Assembly: GCF_000743575.1 (NCBI RefSeq)
Contig: NZ_JQGC01000006.1
Span: 186,001-250,000, forward strand
DNA length: 64,000 nt
Direction: 5' to 3'
Origin: Devosia riboflavina
Lineage (GTDB): Bacteria > Pseudomonadota > Alphaproteobacteria > Rhizobiales > Devosiaceae
Translations under genes and position numbers: made by a program
Notes under the pieces: model-generated
Told to the model about the DNA's origin: nothing
Seen by the model: the letters and a program-made list of their open reading frames with translations, nothing else
Database searches by the model: none
Shown here: positions 35,589-44,906 of the stretch, in pieces
Layout: the number at the start of each line of letters is the position of its first letter
How positions within the stretch are numbered: the stretch's first letter is position 1

Positions 35589-35726
35589 CTTTTGCTCCCA
35601 TGCAATAGGCGTTGATATGCCCAAACGACGAAGCGCCCAACGAGCCTTCGACATTTTGCGACGAAAATTTCTCGCGGCACCAAACTTCTGTTGTATGGAA
35701 GCGCCGTTTCGCTGCAGGAGTATGGC

Positions 35727-38153
35727 ATGCCGAGTAGAAATCAGGCGCTCGAGGGCAACTGGAGGCTGACCTGTCTCGGCGGGCAGGGCGCTCGCCCCGG
35801 CCTTCCCGAAGCCATTCCGGCCACCGTTCCTGGCACAGTCCATACCGACCTTCTCGCGGCCGGCCTCATCCCCGATCCCTATCTCGACCTCAACGAAATC
35901 GCTGTCGATTGGGTCGGCAAATGCGACTGGCGCTACGAGACCACCTTCAATTGGTCCGACGACGGCGCTCAAAACACCGATCTCGTTTTCGCCGGCCTCG
36001 ATACATTCGCGACCATCACCCTCAACGGTGTCACACTTGGCGAAACCGCCAATATGAACCGGTCCTACCGTTTCCCGGTGCGCGAGCATCTGCGCCCCGG
36101 CGAAAACCACCTCGCGGTCACATTCGAATCCGCCTGGAAGCGTGGCGAAGCCCTCGACAAGATTTATGAGCCGCGGCCCAACAACTATCCCGGCCCTGCC
36201 AATCTGATGCGAAAGATGGCCTGCAATTTCGGCTGGGATTGGGGCCCGACCGTGGTCACATCAGGCCTCTGGCAGAGCGCTACATTGCAGTCGTGGTCAA
36301 AGGCCCGTCTGCGCGCGATCCGCCCCGAAATCACCCTCGCCGGTGCCGATGGCCATGTCCACGTTCACACGGAAATCGACGGCGACGCAACCAATCTCGG
36401 CCTCCGCATCAGCGTTGCCGGCCAGACCGTAACTGCTCCCGTCGGCAGCGCCGAAATCACCGTTCCAAATCCCGAACTCTGGTGGCCGGCCGGCCTCGGC
36501 AATCAGCCGCTCTATCCTGTGACCGTCGAATTGCTCGATGGCGAAACCGTCCTCGATTCCTGGTCGCGAAATATCGGTTTCCGCTCCCTGCGCCTCGACA
36601 CCACGCCGGATGAGGAAGGCACGCCCTTCGCCTTCGTTATCAACGACGTGCCGGTCTATATCTGCGGCGCCAACTGGATTCCCGACGACTGTTTCCTGCC
36701 GCGCGTCACGCCCGAGCGCTACGCCGCCCGTATCGCGCAGGCCAAGGCCGCGAGTATCAATATGCTCCGCGTCTGGGGCGGCGGCATCTACGAAACCGAG
36801 GCCTTCTACGAAGAATGCGACCGGCAGGGCATGCTGGTCTGGCAGGACTTTCTCTTCGCCTGCGCCGCCTATCCCGAAGAGGGCGATCTGCCCGCCGAGA
36901 TCGAAGCCGAAGCGCGCGAAAACATCGTTCGGCTCATGCCCCATCCCTCGCTGGTGCTCTGGAACGGCAACAACGAAAATATCTGGGGCTGGTTCGATTG
37001 GGGATGGCAGGATGTGCTCAAGAACCGCACTTGGGGCCTAGGCTACTATCTCGATCTGCTGCCGCGCCTCGTCGCCGAACTCGATCCGACCCGCCCCTAC
37101 TGGGCCGGCAGTCCCTATTCGGGCTCCATGGACATTCACCCCAACGACCCTGCCCACGGCTGCACCCACCTCTGGGATGTCTGGAATGAAATCGGCTACG
37201 AGCACTATGTCGATAGCGTCCCGCGCTTCTGTTCCGAATTCGGCTGGCAGGCCCCGCCAACCTGGGCAACTCTCACCCAGTCGGTGCACGACAATCCGCT
37301 CACGCCAACCTCTCCCGGCGTCTGGCACCACCAGAAGGCGACCATCGGCAATGACAAGCTGCTGCGCGGGCTGAAGGGGCATCTGCCCGAACCTAAGACC
37401 ATGGACGATTGGCATTTCGTCACCCAGCTCAATCAGGCCCGCGCCATCAAGTTCGGCATCGAGCACATGCGAAGCCATCGCGGCCGCAACATGGGCACCA
37501 TCGTCTGGCAATTGAACGATTGCTGGCCCGTTACCTCATGGGCCGCCGTCGACGGCTACGGGCGATTGAAGCCGCTCTGGTACGCCCTGCGCGCCGTCTA
37601 TCATCCGCATCTTCTTACGATCCAGCCGCGCGGCGAGGGCCTCAGCGTCGTCGCGGTCAACGAGCGCACCCTGTTCTGGCGTGGCCCCGTCACCATCAAG
37701 CGCCTGCGCTTCGACGGCACGGTTCTCGCCGAATGGACCCACTGGCGTCTGTGCGCAGATCGCCTGTCAGCGGCCGAATTGCCTATTCCCGCGGACGTCG
37801 CGGCGGTAGGTGACAAGGCCAACGAACTGCTCGTCGCCACCATGCACGACAGTACGGCCCTCCACTATTTTGCCGAAGACGTGGACCTGAACCTGCCGCA
37901 GCCGGAATTCGATCTAAAAGTGGAGAAGGCTGCGGACGGCTACCAGGTGACGGTGGCAGCCAAAACCCTGATCAAGGACCTTTGCCTTTTCGTCGACCGC
38001 ATCCATCCCGATGCGACTACAGACGATATGCTGGTGACCCTGTTGCCGGGGCAGAGCAAAACATTTGCTGTGCAGTCGCCGGTCGCTCTGGACACGAAAA
38101 CGCTGTCGAGCGCGCCCGTCTTCCGTTGCGCCAACCAACTGCAGGGGAGTTAG
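35727..38153 (+). CDS. Glycoside hydrolase family 2, beta-mannosidase
   Basis: 808 residues from ATG 35727, with GCAGGAG 8 nt upstream. The sugar-binding N-domain (WRLTCLGGQ to about 200), an Ig-like domain and the TIM barrel follow GH2 order. Catalytic acid/base is Glu417 in WNGNNENIW and the nucleophile Glu504 in CSEFGW. The INMLRVWGGGIYE motif marks the beta-mannosidase branch. No signal peptide, so it acts in the cytoplasm on short imported mannosides; no dedicated importer is in view. Its stop overlaps the convergent murQ stop. Confidence 0.9.
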   Translation: MPSRNQALEGNWRLTCLGGQGARPGLPEAIPATVPGTVHTDLLAAGLIPDPYLDLNEIAVDWVGKCDWRYETTFNWSDDGAQNTDLVFAGLDTFATITLNGVTLGETANMNRSYRFPVREHLRPGENHLAVTFESAWKRGEALDKIYEPRPNNYPGPANLMRKMACNFGWDWGPTVVTSGLWQSATLQSWSKARLRAIRPEITLAGADGHVHVHTEIDGDATNLGLRISVAGQTVTAPVGSAEITVPNPELWWPAGLGNQPLYPVTVELLDGETVLDSWSRNIGFRSLRLDTTPDEEGTPFAFVINDVPVYICGANWIPDDCFLPRVTPERYAARIAQAKAASINMLRVWGGGIYETEAFYEECDRQGMLVWQDFLFACAAYPEEGDLPAEIEAEARENIVRLMPHPSLVLWNGNNENIWGWFDWGWQDVLKNRTWGLGYYLDLLPRLVAELDPTRPYWAGSPYSGSMDIHPNDPAHGCTHLWDVWNEIGYEHYVDSVPRFCSEFGWQAPPTWATLTQSVHDNPLTPTSPGVWHHQKATIGNDKLLRGLKGHLPEPKTMDDWHFVTQLNQARAIKFGIEHMRSHRGRNMGTIVWQLNDCWPVTSWAAVDGYGRLKPLWYALRAVYHPHLLTIQPRGEGLSVVAVNERTLFWRGPVTIKRLRFDGTVLAEWTHWRLCADRLSAAELPIPADVAAVGDKANELLVATMHDSTALHYFAEDVDLNLPQPEFDLKVEKAADGYQVTVAAKTLIKDLCLFVDRIHPDATTDDMLVTLLPGQSKTFAVQSPVALDTKTLSSAPVFRCANQLQGS

Positions 38154-39046
38154 CTCCGCAGCGCCGCCAAGGCCAGTCGCAGTCGTCCCTTGTGCTCGGC
38201 CAACATCGCCTCGGCTGCCGCAAGGTCATCGGCACCCGCCGCCAGCAAAACCGCCGGCTTCACCGCACCTTCGCTCGTTTCGAGCGCAGCCGCGGCGCGA
38301 TCTTCGCTGGCCCCGGAGATCGAAGCGACAATACCCCGCGCCCGTTCGCGCAGCTTGATATTGTCTGCCACGACATTGACCATGAACCCGTCATGCACAT
38401 GCCCGAGGTGAATGGCCATCAGCGTCGACAGCATGTTGAGGGCGATCTTCTGCGCCGTGCCCGCACCCATGCGGGTCGAGCCGGCAATCACCTCCGGCGG
38501 CGTTGGCAGGCATACGCCGACATCCGCGATATCGAGGATCTGCGCCCCGGCATTGTTCGAAAAGCCAATGGTCTTCGCCCCGGCGGCCTTGGCCGCCAGA
38601 ACAGCCGAAACCGGGAAAGGGGTCTGCCCACTCGCCGTCAACGCGATCACGCAGTCCCGGGCATCAAGATAAAGATCCTCGATGGCCTTCCTGCCAGCCT
38701 CGCCATCGTCCTCCGGCCCACCGAGCATGTTCACCAGCGAGTCGAGCCCACCGGCCAGCAGCACCACTATCTGCTCGCGCGCAATGCCGTAAGTCCCCGG
38801 CAATTCCAGCGCATCGGCCAGCGCCATCAGCCCCGAACTGCCCGCCGCAACGTAAACCAGGCGCCCGCCTGCCTCGATGCTCGCTGCGGCCAGCACCGCG
38901 CCATCGGCCAATTCGTCGACGGCGCTAGCAACGCTCTTGGCTGCCTCCGCCTGGCCTGCCGCCAGAAGCGACAAAATCTCGACCGGCGAACGCAGTTCTA
39001 GTCCCTGGGCGGCGGCGTGGCGCTTTTCCGTTTGTCTTTCGGCCAT
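38150..39046 (-). CDS. murQ: N-acetylmuramic acid 6-phosphate etherase
   Basis: 298 residues from ATG 39046 with AAGGAG 6 nt upstream. The SIS-fold MurQ pattern is clear: AGSSGLMALADALELPGTYG holding the catalytic Glu, TPPEVIAGSTRMGAGTAQKI and NMLSTLMAIHLGHVHDGFMV. It splits MurNAc-6-phosphate to GlcNAc-6-phosphate and lactate, feeding NagA encoded in the divergent operon. The N-terminal TEKRHAAAQGLE is slightly unlike the usual TE-x-R-N motif. A 14-nt motif shared with the GntR promoter lies 25 nt upstream of the start. Confidence 0.9.
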   Translation of the reverse strand: MAERQTEKRHAAAQGLELRSPVEILSLLAAGQAEAAKSVASAVDELADGAVLAAASIEAGGRLVYVAAGSSGLMALADALELPGTYGIAREQIVVLLAGGLDSLVNMLGGPEDDGEAGRKAIEDLYLDARDCVIALTASGQTPFPVSAVLAAKAAGAKTIGFSNNAGAQILDIADVGVCLPTPPEVIAGSTRMGAGTAQKIALNMLSTLMAIHLGHVHDGFMVNVVADNIKLRERARGIVASISGASEDRAAAALETSEGAVKPAVLLAAGADDLAAAEAMLAEHKGRLRLALAALRS

Positions 39047-39070
39047 AAGAAACTCCTTGGCCGGATAATG

Positions 39071-39084
39071 CCAAAAAAATACCA
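39071..39084 (-). promoter_or_regulatory. Candidate GntR operator upstream of murQ
   Basis: Read on the murQ strand it is TGGTATTTTTTTGG, 13 of 14 bases identical to the site at 39204-39217 on the other strand. It lies 25 nt before the ATG and so would overlap the transcription start or block elongation. TGGTAT resembles half-sites of NagR/YvoA-type GntR regulators of amino-sugar genes. Confidence 0.5.
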
Positions 39085-39203
39085 CTTGTCCAGCCGGACG
39101 CCTCGGGCCATAACCCGCTTATCGTTTGAGCCAAGTTTTTGTTGAGAAATGTCCGGTACCCCTGCGCTTCGGACTGGACACTCTGGAAACGAGATCACGC
39201 GAA

Positions 39204-39217
39204 TGGTATTTTATTGG
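39204..39217 (+). promoter_or_regulatory. Candidate GntR operator upstream of the gntR-SIS-nagA operon
   Basis: TGGTATTTTATTGG, followed directly by another TATTGTGG, in the 249-bp divergent region. It is 79 nt before the GntR gene and matches the murQ-side motif. Presumably bound by the GntR protein encoded here, giving joint control of MurQ and NagA branches with autoregulation. Confidence 0.5.
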
Positions 39218-39295
39218 TATTGTGGGTGAGCGCGGACAATGGCAGTTCTTGCCTGAAGTCTGAACCTGGTTATCGCGGAGAACAGGAGGAAAAAC

Positions 39296-40081
39296 ATGTC
39301 CGAGACATATGAAACCTTCTTTTCCGATCGCCCTGTTACCCTGCCGCAAGGTGGTCCGCTCTATCTCCAGCTCAAGCGCTGGGTCGAAGAAGCCATAAAG
39401 AGCGGCGCCCTCAATCCCGGCGATGCCCTGCCGTCCGAGCGCGATCTGGCGCTGAAAGTCGACGTGTCGCGTGTCACCGTGCGCAAGGCGGTGTCGCAGC
39501 TCGTGCAGGAAGGCGTGCTCGTGCAGCGCCATGGTTCCGGCACCTTCGTCGCCCCGGCTACGCAGCGCGTCGAGCAGTCGCTGTCCCAGCTCACCTCCTT
39601 CACCGAAGATATGGCGCGTCGCGGCATGGCCGTGCGCGCCGAATGGCTGGATCGCGGCCTCTATATTCCCTCGCCGGAAGAAACGGTCATTCTCGGCCTT
39701 TCCTCGGGCGAACAGGTCGCGCGGATTTCCCGCCTGCGCCTTACCGGCGATATGCCGCTGGCCATCGAGCGCGCCAGCCTCTCCGGCTCTATCCTGCCCG
39801 ATCCGGCAGCAATCGGGGATTCGCTCTACAAGCACCTCGATCTCTCGGGCAATCGTCCGGTCCGCGCCATTCAGCGCATCCGCGCCGCCCATCTCAACGA
39901 TGACGACGCGCACCTGCTGCAGGTGCCGGTCGGGTCCGCCGGCCTTCATATCGAACGCACATCCTACCTAGCGTCGGGCCGCGTTATCGAATTCACCCGC
40001 TCCATCTATCGGGGCGATACCTACGACTTCGTCGCCGAGCTCCGGTTGGGCGAAGCACCTGTCAATGGAGCGATCAAATGA
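39296..40081 (+). CDS. GntR-family (HutC/UTRA) regulator of amino-sugar genes
   Basis: 261 residues, with AGGAGG shortly before the ATG. A winged HTH (about 20-90: LYLQLKRWVEEAIKSGAL, PSERDLALKVDVSRVTVRKA, GSGTFVAP) precedes a UTRA ligand domain (about 100-250). NagR/DasR-like members respond to GlcNAc-6-P or GlcN-6-P. It leads an operon with the SIS deaminase and nagA, joined by ATGA overlaps, and faces murQ. Confidence 0.9.
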   Translation: MSETYETFFSDRPVTLPQGGPLYLQLKRWVEEAIKSGALNPGDALPSERDLALKVDVSRVTVRKAVSQLVQEGVLVQRHGSGTFVAPATQRVEQSLSQLTSFTEDMARRGMAVRAEWLDRGLYIPSPEETVILGLSSGEQVARISRLRLTGDMPLAIERASLSGSILPDPAAIGDSLYKHLDLSGNRPVRAIQRIRAAHLNDDDAHLLQVPVGSAGLHIERTSYLASGRVIEFTRSIYRGDTYDFVAELRLGEAPVNGAIK

Positions 40082-41109
40082 CGACCAACCAAACGCACAT
40101 GCGCCGCGAAGTGGATGAAATCCCGCAGGTTGTGTCCCGCTTCCTCACCGAATCCGCGCCGACGCTCGACGCCGCCGCCGCGCGTCTGCGCGAAACCGAT
40201 CCCTCCGTCGTCGTCACCGTCGCCCGCGGCTCCTCCGACCACGCTTCGGCCTATTTGAAGTATGCCGTCGAACTGACCCTCGGCCTGCCGGTTGCCTCCA
40301 TCGGCCCCTCCATTGCCTCGATCTATGGCAAGGATCTGCGCCTTTCGAACGCCGTGGCCATCGCCATTTCCCAATCCGGCAAGAGCCCCGACATTGTTGG
40401 CATGGCCCAGTCGGCCCGTCGCAGCGGCGCAACTACCATCGCCATCACCAATACCGCCGGCTCGCCCATTGCCGAAGCCAGCGACTTCACTATCGATCTC
40501 CACGCCGGCCTCGAAAAGAGCGTCGCCGCGACCAAGAGTTTTGTGACCTCCGTGGTCGCCGGCCTTGCATTGCTGGCGCGCTGGAGCGGCGACGCCGATC
40601 TCGCCCGCGCCGTCGCCGCCCTGCCGGAAAGCCTTGCCAAGGCCGTCACCTGCGATTGGTCCGAACTGATCACCGCGTTCGACGGTCACAACGCCCTCTA
40701 CGTCCTCGGTCGCGGCCCGGGCTTTGCCATCGCCAATGAAGCGGCGCTGAAATTCAAGGAAACCTGCAATATCCAGGCCGAATCCTACAGCGCCGCCGAA
40801 GTCATGCACGGCCCCGTCGCCATTGTCACACCGGGCTATCCGGTGCTTGGCCTTGCCGCGCGCGACGCTGCCGAGGCTTCGGTTGCCGACATGGCCCACA
40901 AGCTCGCAGGGCAGGGCGCTCTCGCCTTCCTCACCAGTGATCGTCCGGGCGCTGCCAAGCCGCTGCCTTTCGCCACCACCGGCCATCCGATCACCGATCC
41001 CCTGGCGCTGATCGTGTCCTTCTACGGTTTTGTCGAGGCGTTGTCCCGCCACCGCGGCCTCAATCCCGACGTGCCCCCGGCCCTCAAGAAGGTGACGGAA
41101 ACGGTATGA
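40078..41109 (+). CDS. SIS-domain glucosamine-6-phosphate deaminase (NagB-II/AgaS type)
   Basis: 343 residues with two SIS domains, as in the isomerase half of GlmS but without the glutaminase domain. Phosphosugar motifs are VARGSSDHAS, ISQSGKSPDIV, EKSVAATKSF and LGRGPGFAIANEAALKFKE. By analogy with NagB-II it converts GlcN-6-phosphate to fructose-6-phosphate and ammonia, the step after NagA. It lies between gntR and nagA with 4-nt overlaps on both sides. No classical NagB is visible. Confidence 0.86.
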   Translation: MTTNQTHMRREVDEIPQVVSRFLTESAPTLDAAAARLRETDPSVVVTVARGSSDHASAYLKYAVELTLGLPVASIGPSIASIYGKDLRLSNAVAIAISQSGKSPDIVGMAQSARRSGATTIAITNTAGSPIAEASDFTIDLHAGLEKSVAATKSFVTSVVAGLALLARWSGDADLARAVAALPESLAKAVTCDWSELITAFDGHNALYVLGRGPGFAIANEAALKFKETCNIQAESYSAAEVMHGPVAIVTPGYPVLGLAARDAAEASVADMAHKLAGQGALAFLTSDRPGAAKPLPFATTGHPITDPLALIVSFYGFVEALSRHRGLNPDVPPALKKVTETV

Positions 41110-42266
41110 GCGACCTTCTCGCCATCACTGGCGCCCGCATTTTCGATAGCGCCACCTGGCATGATAATGCCGCCCTGCTGATCGAGTTCGGCTATGTCGC
41201 CGGCATCGTCCCGGCCAGCGATATTCCCGCCAATGCCGAGCGCGTCACGCTCGACGGCGGTATGATCGTGCCCGGCTTTATCGACCTGCAGGTCAATGGC
41301 GGCGGCGGCATCCTTTTCAACAACGACACCTCGCTCGAAGCCATCCGCACCATCTGCGCCGCCCACGCCCAGTTCGGCACTACGGCACTGCTTCCCACGC
41401 TGATCACCGACACGGCCGAGGTCAACGAAAGAGCCATCGCCGCCGGCCTGGCGGCCGAAGCCGCGCGCGTGCCGGGCTTTATCGGCCTTCACCTCGAAGG
41501 CCCGCACCTGTCCCTCGCGCGAAAAGGTACGCACGATCCGGCCCTGATCCGCCCCATGGACGATTCCGATCTTGCCCGTCTCAAGCGCGCCGCGGAAACC
41601 CTGCCCAATCTCATCTGCACCGTTGCCGCCGAGACGGCGACACCGCAGCAGATCAAAATCCTTTCCGAAGCCGGCGCCGTCGTCAGCATCGGCCATTCCG
41701 ACGCCGACTACGCGACCGCCATGGCCGCCTTCAATGCCGGTGCCACCATGTCGACCCATCTTTTCAATGCCATGAGCCAGATGGGCAATCGCGAGCCCGG
41801 CGTCGTCGGCGCCACGCTCGATAGTCCAACCGCCTTTGCTGGCCTCATCGCCGACGGCATCCACGTACACCCGGCCAGCATCGGAGCTGCCCTGCGTGCC
41901 AAACGTGGCCCCGGAAAAATCTTCCTCGTTACCGACGCCATGTCGCAGACGGGCACCGACATCCAGACCCTGACGCTCAACGGCCGCACCATCACGCGCG
42001 CCGATGGCGCCCTGCGTCTTGCCGACGGCACCCTTGCCGGCGCCGACCTCGACATGATCGATGCCGTCAACTTCATGGTCGACACCATCGGGCTCGACTT
42101 CGACGAAGTCCTCCGCATGGCTTCGCTCTATCCTGCCGAGGCCATGGGCATAGAAGCCACCTACGGCACGCTGCAGCGCGGCGCCGTAGGCAGCTTTGCA
42201 CACCTGTCCGATACCCGTCAGGTCAAGGCCACATGGATCGACGGCGTGGAAGTCTTCCACGCCTGA
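41106..42266 (+). CDS. nagA: N-acetylglucosamine-6-phosphate deacetylase
   Basis: 386 residues. NagA blocks: PGFIDLQVNGGGG, HLEGPHLS...KGTHD with the metal Glu, SIGHSDADYATAMAAF, STHLFNAMSQMGNREPG and VTDAMSQTG with the catalytic Asp. It deacetylates GlcNAc-6-phosphate in the cytoplasm. Its substrate would come from MurQ (cell-wall recycling) or a GlcNAc transporter located elsewhere. Last gene of the operon; a stem-loop follows at 42277. Confidence 0.93.
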   Translation: MSDLLAITGARIFDSATWHDNAALLIEFGYVAGIVPASDIPANAERVTLDGGMIVPGFIDLQVNGGGGILFNNDTSLEAIRTICAAHAQFGTTALLPTLITDTAEVNERAIAAGLAAEAARVPGFIGLHLEGPHLSLARKGTHDPALIRPMDDSDLARLKRAAETLPNLICTVAAETATPQQIKILSEAGAVVSIGHSDADYATAMAAFNAGATMSTHLFNAMSQMGNREPGVVGATLDSPTAFAGLIADGIHVHPASIGAALRAKRGPGKIFLVTDAMSQTGTDIQTLTLNGRTITRADGALRLADGTLAGADLDMIDAVNFMVDTIGLDFDEVLRMASLYPAEAMGIEATYGTLQRGAVGSFAHLSDTRQVKATWIDGVEVFHA

Positions 42267-42276
42267 TCAATCCTGA

Positions 42277-42297
42277 GGGCGGGGATTAGCCCCGCCC
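42277..42297. terminator. Stem-loop between nagA and the SDR gene
   Basis: GGGCGGGG and CCCCGCCC form a perfect 8-bp stem with an ATTAG loop, starting 10 nt after the nagA stop and containing the SDR stop codon. No T-run follows, so termination strength is uncertain, but its place between convergent genes fits a shared terminator. Confidence 0.55.
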
Positions 42298-43026
42298 GAT
42301 ATAGGGCATGTTCGTCGCCATCACGGTCATGAACTGCACATTGGCGCTGAGCGGCAGCCCCGCCATATAGGTGACGGCCTCCACGACATGGGCCACATCG
42401 AAGGTCGGCTCCGGCATCATCGTACCATTAGCCTGCAGCGAGCCTGAGTTCATCTGGCTCGTCATATCCGTTGCCGCATTGCCAATATCGATCTGCCCAC
42501 AGGCGATATTGTAGGCCCGTCCATCGAGCGAGATGGCCTTGGTCAGCCCGGTAATCGCGTGCTTCGAGGTCGTATAGGACGCCGCCTGCGGCCGCGGCAC
42601 ATAGGCCGAGATCGACCCATTGTTGATAATGCGGCCGCCCTGCGGGCTCTGTTCGCGCATCAGCCGGAAGGCCTCTCGCGCGACATAGAAGGCGCCATTA
42701 AGATTCGTATCGATCATCTCGCGCCAGGTCGCCACGTCGAGATCGCCGAACGGTTTTGCCGGCGCAAAGCGGCCCGCATTGTTGAACACGAGATCAAGGC
42801 GACCATGCTTTTCCCGAATCTTGGAGAAGAGATTCGCGACGTCATCCGAATTGGTCACGTCGCAAACCAGCCCCTCGACCAACCCGCCTAGGCTGATCTC
42901 CTCGACCAACTCCGCGCGCCGGCCACAGATGGTCACGGTCCATCCGGCCTTGGCCAGGCCAAGCGCCACGGCCTTCCCGATGCCGGATGTGCCCCCGGTT
43001 ACAAGGGCGAATCTGGTCGATGTCAT
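42286..43026 (-). CDS. Short-chain dehydrogenase/reductase
   Basis: 246 residues of the classical SDR family: cofactor motif TGGTSGIG near residue 11, NNAG (NAGRFAP), and catalytic Ser...Tyr-x-x-x-Lys in NNGSISAYVPRPQAASYTTSK. GRR after strand 2 (ICGRRAE) suggests NADPH preference. Cytoplasmic oxidoreductase with unknown substrate. It stands alone on minus, convergent to nagA and divergent from the porin gene across 402 bp. Confidence 0.87.
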   Translation of the reverse strand: MTSTRFALVTGGTSGIGKAVALGLAKAGWTVTICGRRAELVEEISLGGLVEGLVCDVTNSDDVANLFSKIREKHGRLDLVFNNAGRFAPAKPFGDLDVATWREMIDTNLNGAFYVAREAFRLMREQSPQGGRIINNGSISAYVPRPQAASYTTSKHAITGLTKAISLDGRAYNIACGQIDIGNAATDMTSQMNSGSLQANGTMMPEPTFDVAHVVEAVTYMAGLPLSANVQFMTVMATNMPYIGRG

Positions 43027-43428
43027 AGTCTCTCCTCCACAAGGTGGTCATGTTTACGCCATGTGTCGGGCAGTGGGGTACGTGTGTCAAATCCGGCCTC
43101 GAAAGACCCTCATCGCTTCATTGTGAAGGCCAAAACCCCTGCAAAGCCGCGGTTTTTAAGGGCTGCTTCAGAAGTCTTAACAGGTGGTTTCGATCTGTGT
43201 GCTGAATCTGCAACATCCGGATCGCAACCATATTGTGGCAGGGGTGAATCCAGCTTTGTTCGATTGCGTCCGATGTTTGCATGCGTAGAGTGGGTCTTGC
43301 GAATCCATGCATGGGATCGTTTGTCGGTCGCAACGCGACGGCAACACACTGCACCACGAATAGTGTGGTCGCGTTTCGACAAACCGCTGGGTAACCGGCA
43401 CCAAATGACTGACTTTGGAGGTCAACTA
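43027..43428. other. 402-bp region upstream of the porin gene
   Basis: No gene is supported here. A plus-strand frame stays open into the porin, but its residues do not look like protein and would bury the porin signal peptide. The base use is lower in GC than the neighbours, as in promoter regions. A 10-bp palindrome CCATGCATGG lies at 43305-43314. A long porin leader or a small RNA is possible but not shown. Confidence 0.5.
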
Positions 43429-44883
43429 ATGAAACTCAAGAGCCTTATCCTCGGTTCTGTTGCCGCTGCTGGTCTCTCGACCGCCGGCTTTGCTGCCGAT
43501 CTTGGCGTTCTCACCTCGCTGGACGTTTGCGATGCGCTCGGTCTTTCCGGCCTGACCATCTCGTCCGACACCAACTGCCTGCAGATCTCGGGCGGCGCAA
43601 TCTATGAATTCCGCTTCGGTGACTACCGCGCAACCGAAGATATCGGTCGTATCCCCTTCGGCAATGATCCGTTTGCCCTTGGTACTGTCAATGTTGACTC
43701 GATTGCACCCAACAGCGATCCGGTTACGGGCAATCGTAACGACTGGCAGTCGCGCGTCCAGGCTTGGCTCAAGTTCGTCGGTACCGCAGACAGCGACTTT
43801 GGCCCTGCCAAGGCTGTCGTCAAGCTGAAGGGCTCCGACGGCTACCGTTTCAGCAATGGTAACGCCGCTTCTGACGCTTGGGGCGACAATAACCCCGAAG
43901 GCTTCTTCATTGACGAAGCTTATGTCTCCGTCGGTGACACCACGGTCATCATGGCTGGTAAGAAGGGTTCGATCGCTAACTTTGGTGACAGCGAGCCGTT
44001 CAACTACCTGAAGCTCTTTGGCTACAGCAAGGTCGATAGTGGCGTTGGCTTCGACAACGATGACACCCCGGCCTTCCTCGGCGGTCATGTTATTCAGGTT
44101 GTTTCGGATCTCGGCAATGGCGTGAGTGTTGCTGCTGGTCTCGAAAACATCGGTGGCGACATGACTGCGTTCGCTCCCGCTACTGCTAACAATCTTCCCA
44201 ACGGCTATGCCAACAATGGCCAGAATGCCGGCACTCTCGTTGGCGTCCTGTCCTATGCTGGTGAAGGCGTCACTGCCCACGTCACCGGTATGGCGATCGG
44301 CGTTCTCGATGGTACCGTCAACGCGTGGGGTCTCCATGCTGGCGCAACCGGTACGTTCGACCAGTTCAAGGTTCGCGCTGCTGGTGCCTACTTCAACGAT
44401 AGCGCCCAGAGCCTGAACAAGTTCCACGGTCTGGTTTCCGGCCAGGCGACGTTTGACATGTTCACGCTCGCCCTGTCGGGTGAATACCAGCGTAAGGATG
44501 TTGCTGGTGCCATCACTGACGGCTACGGCATCGGCGGCTCCATTGGCGCCACCGTCACCGAAGGCGTTTCGATCAACCTCGGCGCTCGTTACTTCAATCT
44601 GGGCAACCTCAACGGTGTTGTCACGAACGAAGGCACGACCCAGGTTTCGGCTCAGCTCGTTGCTGCAGTCACCGAGACCATCAAGGTCACCGGCGAACTC
44701 GGCGGCTACTTCAACAACGTGACGCTGCCGAATGCTCCTGGCGTGACGACCGACAGCGTTTACTACGGCGCTGCTGAACTCGCATGGGCTCCCGGCGGCG
44801 GCTTCAAGTCGTCCATCAAGGGCGAAGTTTACTCGAACAGCGCCTACCGCTTCCAGTTCAAGGCTGAAAAGTCCTTCGAATAA
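43429..44883 (+). CDS. Porin, Omp2/RopA-like (porin_2 type)
   Basis: 484 residues with a classic signal MKLKSLILGSVAAAGLSTAGFAA. The mature start LTSLDVCDALGLSGLTISSD followed by TNCLQISGGAIYEFRFGDY matches the pattern of Rhizobiales porins, which have two cysteines and a LxISG strand. Alternating beta-strands and Gly/Asn/Thr-rich loops continue to the end, which reads YRFQFKAEKSFE. It would form a trimeric outer-membrane channel. GGAGG lies 7 nt before the ATG and codon use is strongly biased, both signs of high expression. A strong terminator follows. Confidence 0.87.
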   Translation: MKLKSLILGSVAAAGLSTAGFAADLGVLTSLDVCDALGLSGLTISSDTNCLQISGGAIYEFRFGDYRATEDIGRIPFGNDPFALGTVNVDSIAPNSDPVTGNRNDWQSRVQAWLKFVGTADSDFGPAKAVVKLKGSDGYRFSNGNAASDAWGDNNPEGFFIDEAYVSVGDTTVIMAGKKGSIANFGDSEPFNYLKLFGYSKVDSGVGFDNDDTPAFLGGHVIQVVSDLGNGVSVAAGLENIGGDMTAFAPATANNLPNGYANNGQNAGTLVGVLSYAGEGVTAHVTGMAIGVLDGTVNAWGLHAGATGTFDQFKVRAAGAYFNDSAQSLNKFHGLVSGQATFDMFTLALSGEYQRKDVAGAITDGYGIGGSIGATVTEGVSINLGARYFNLGNLNGVVTNEGTTQVSAQLVAAVTETIKVTGELGGYFNNVTLPNAPGVTTDSVYYGAAELAWAPGGGFKSSIKGEVYSNSAYRFQFKAEKSFE

Positions 44884-44906
44884 TCGAAGCTTCGGTTTCC
44901 GAACGG

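Noticed and set aside
43063..43428. N-terminal extension of the porin by 122 residues
   Set aside because: The true start is fixed by GGAGG and a typical signal peptide at 43429; the extension has no protein-like pattern and would bury the signal.
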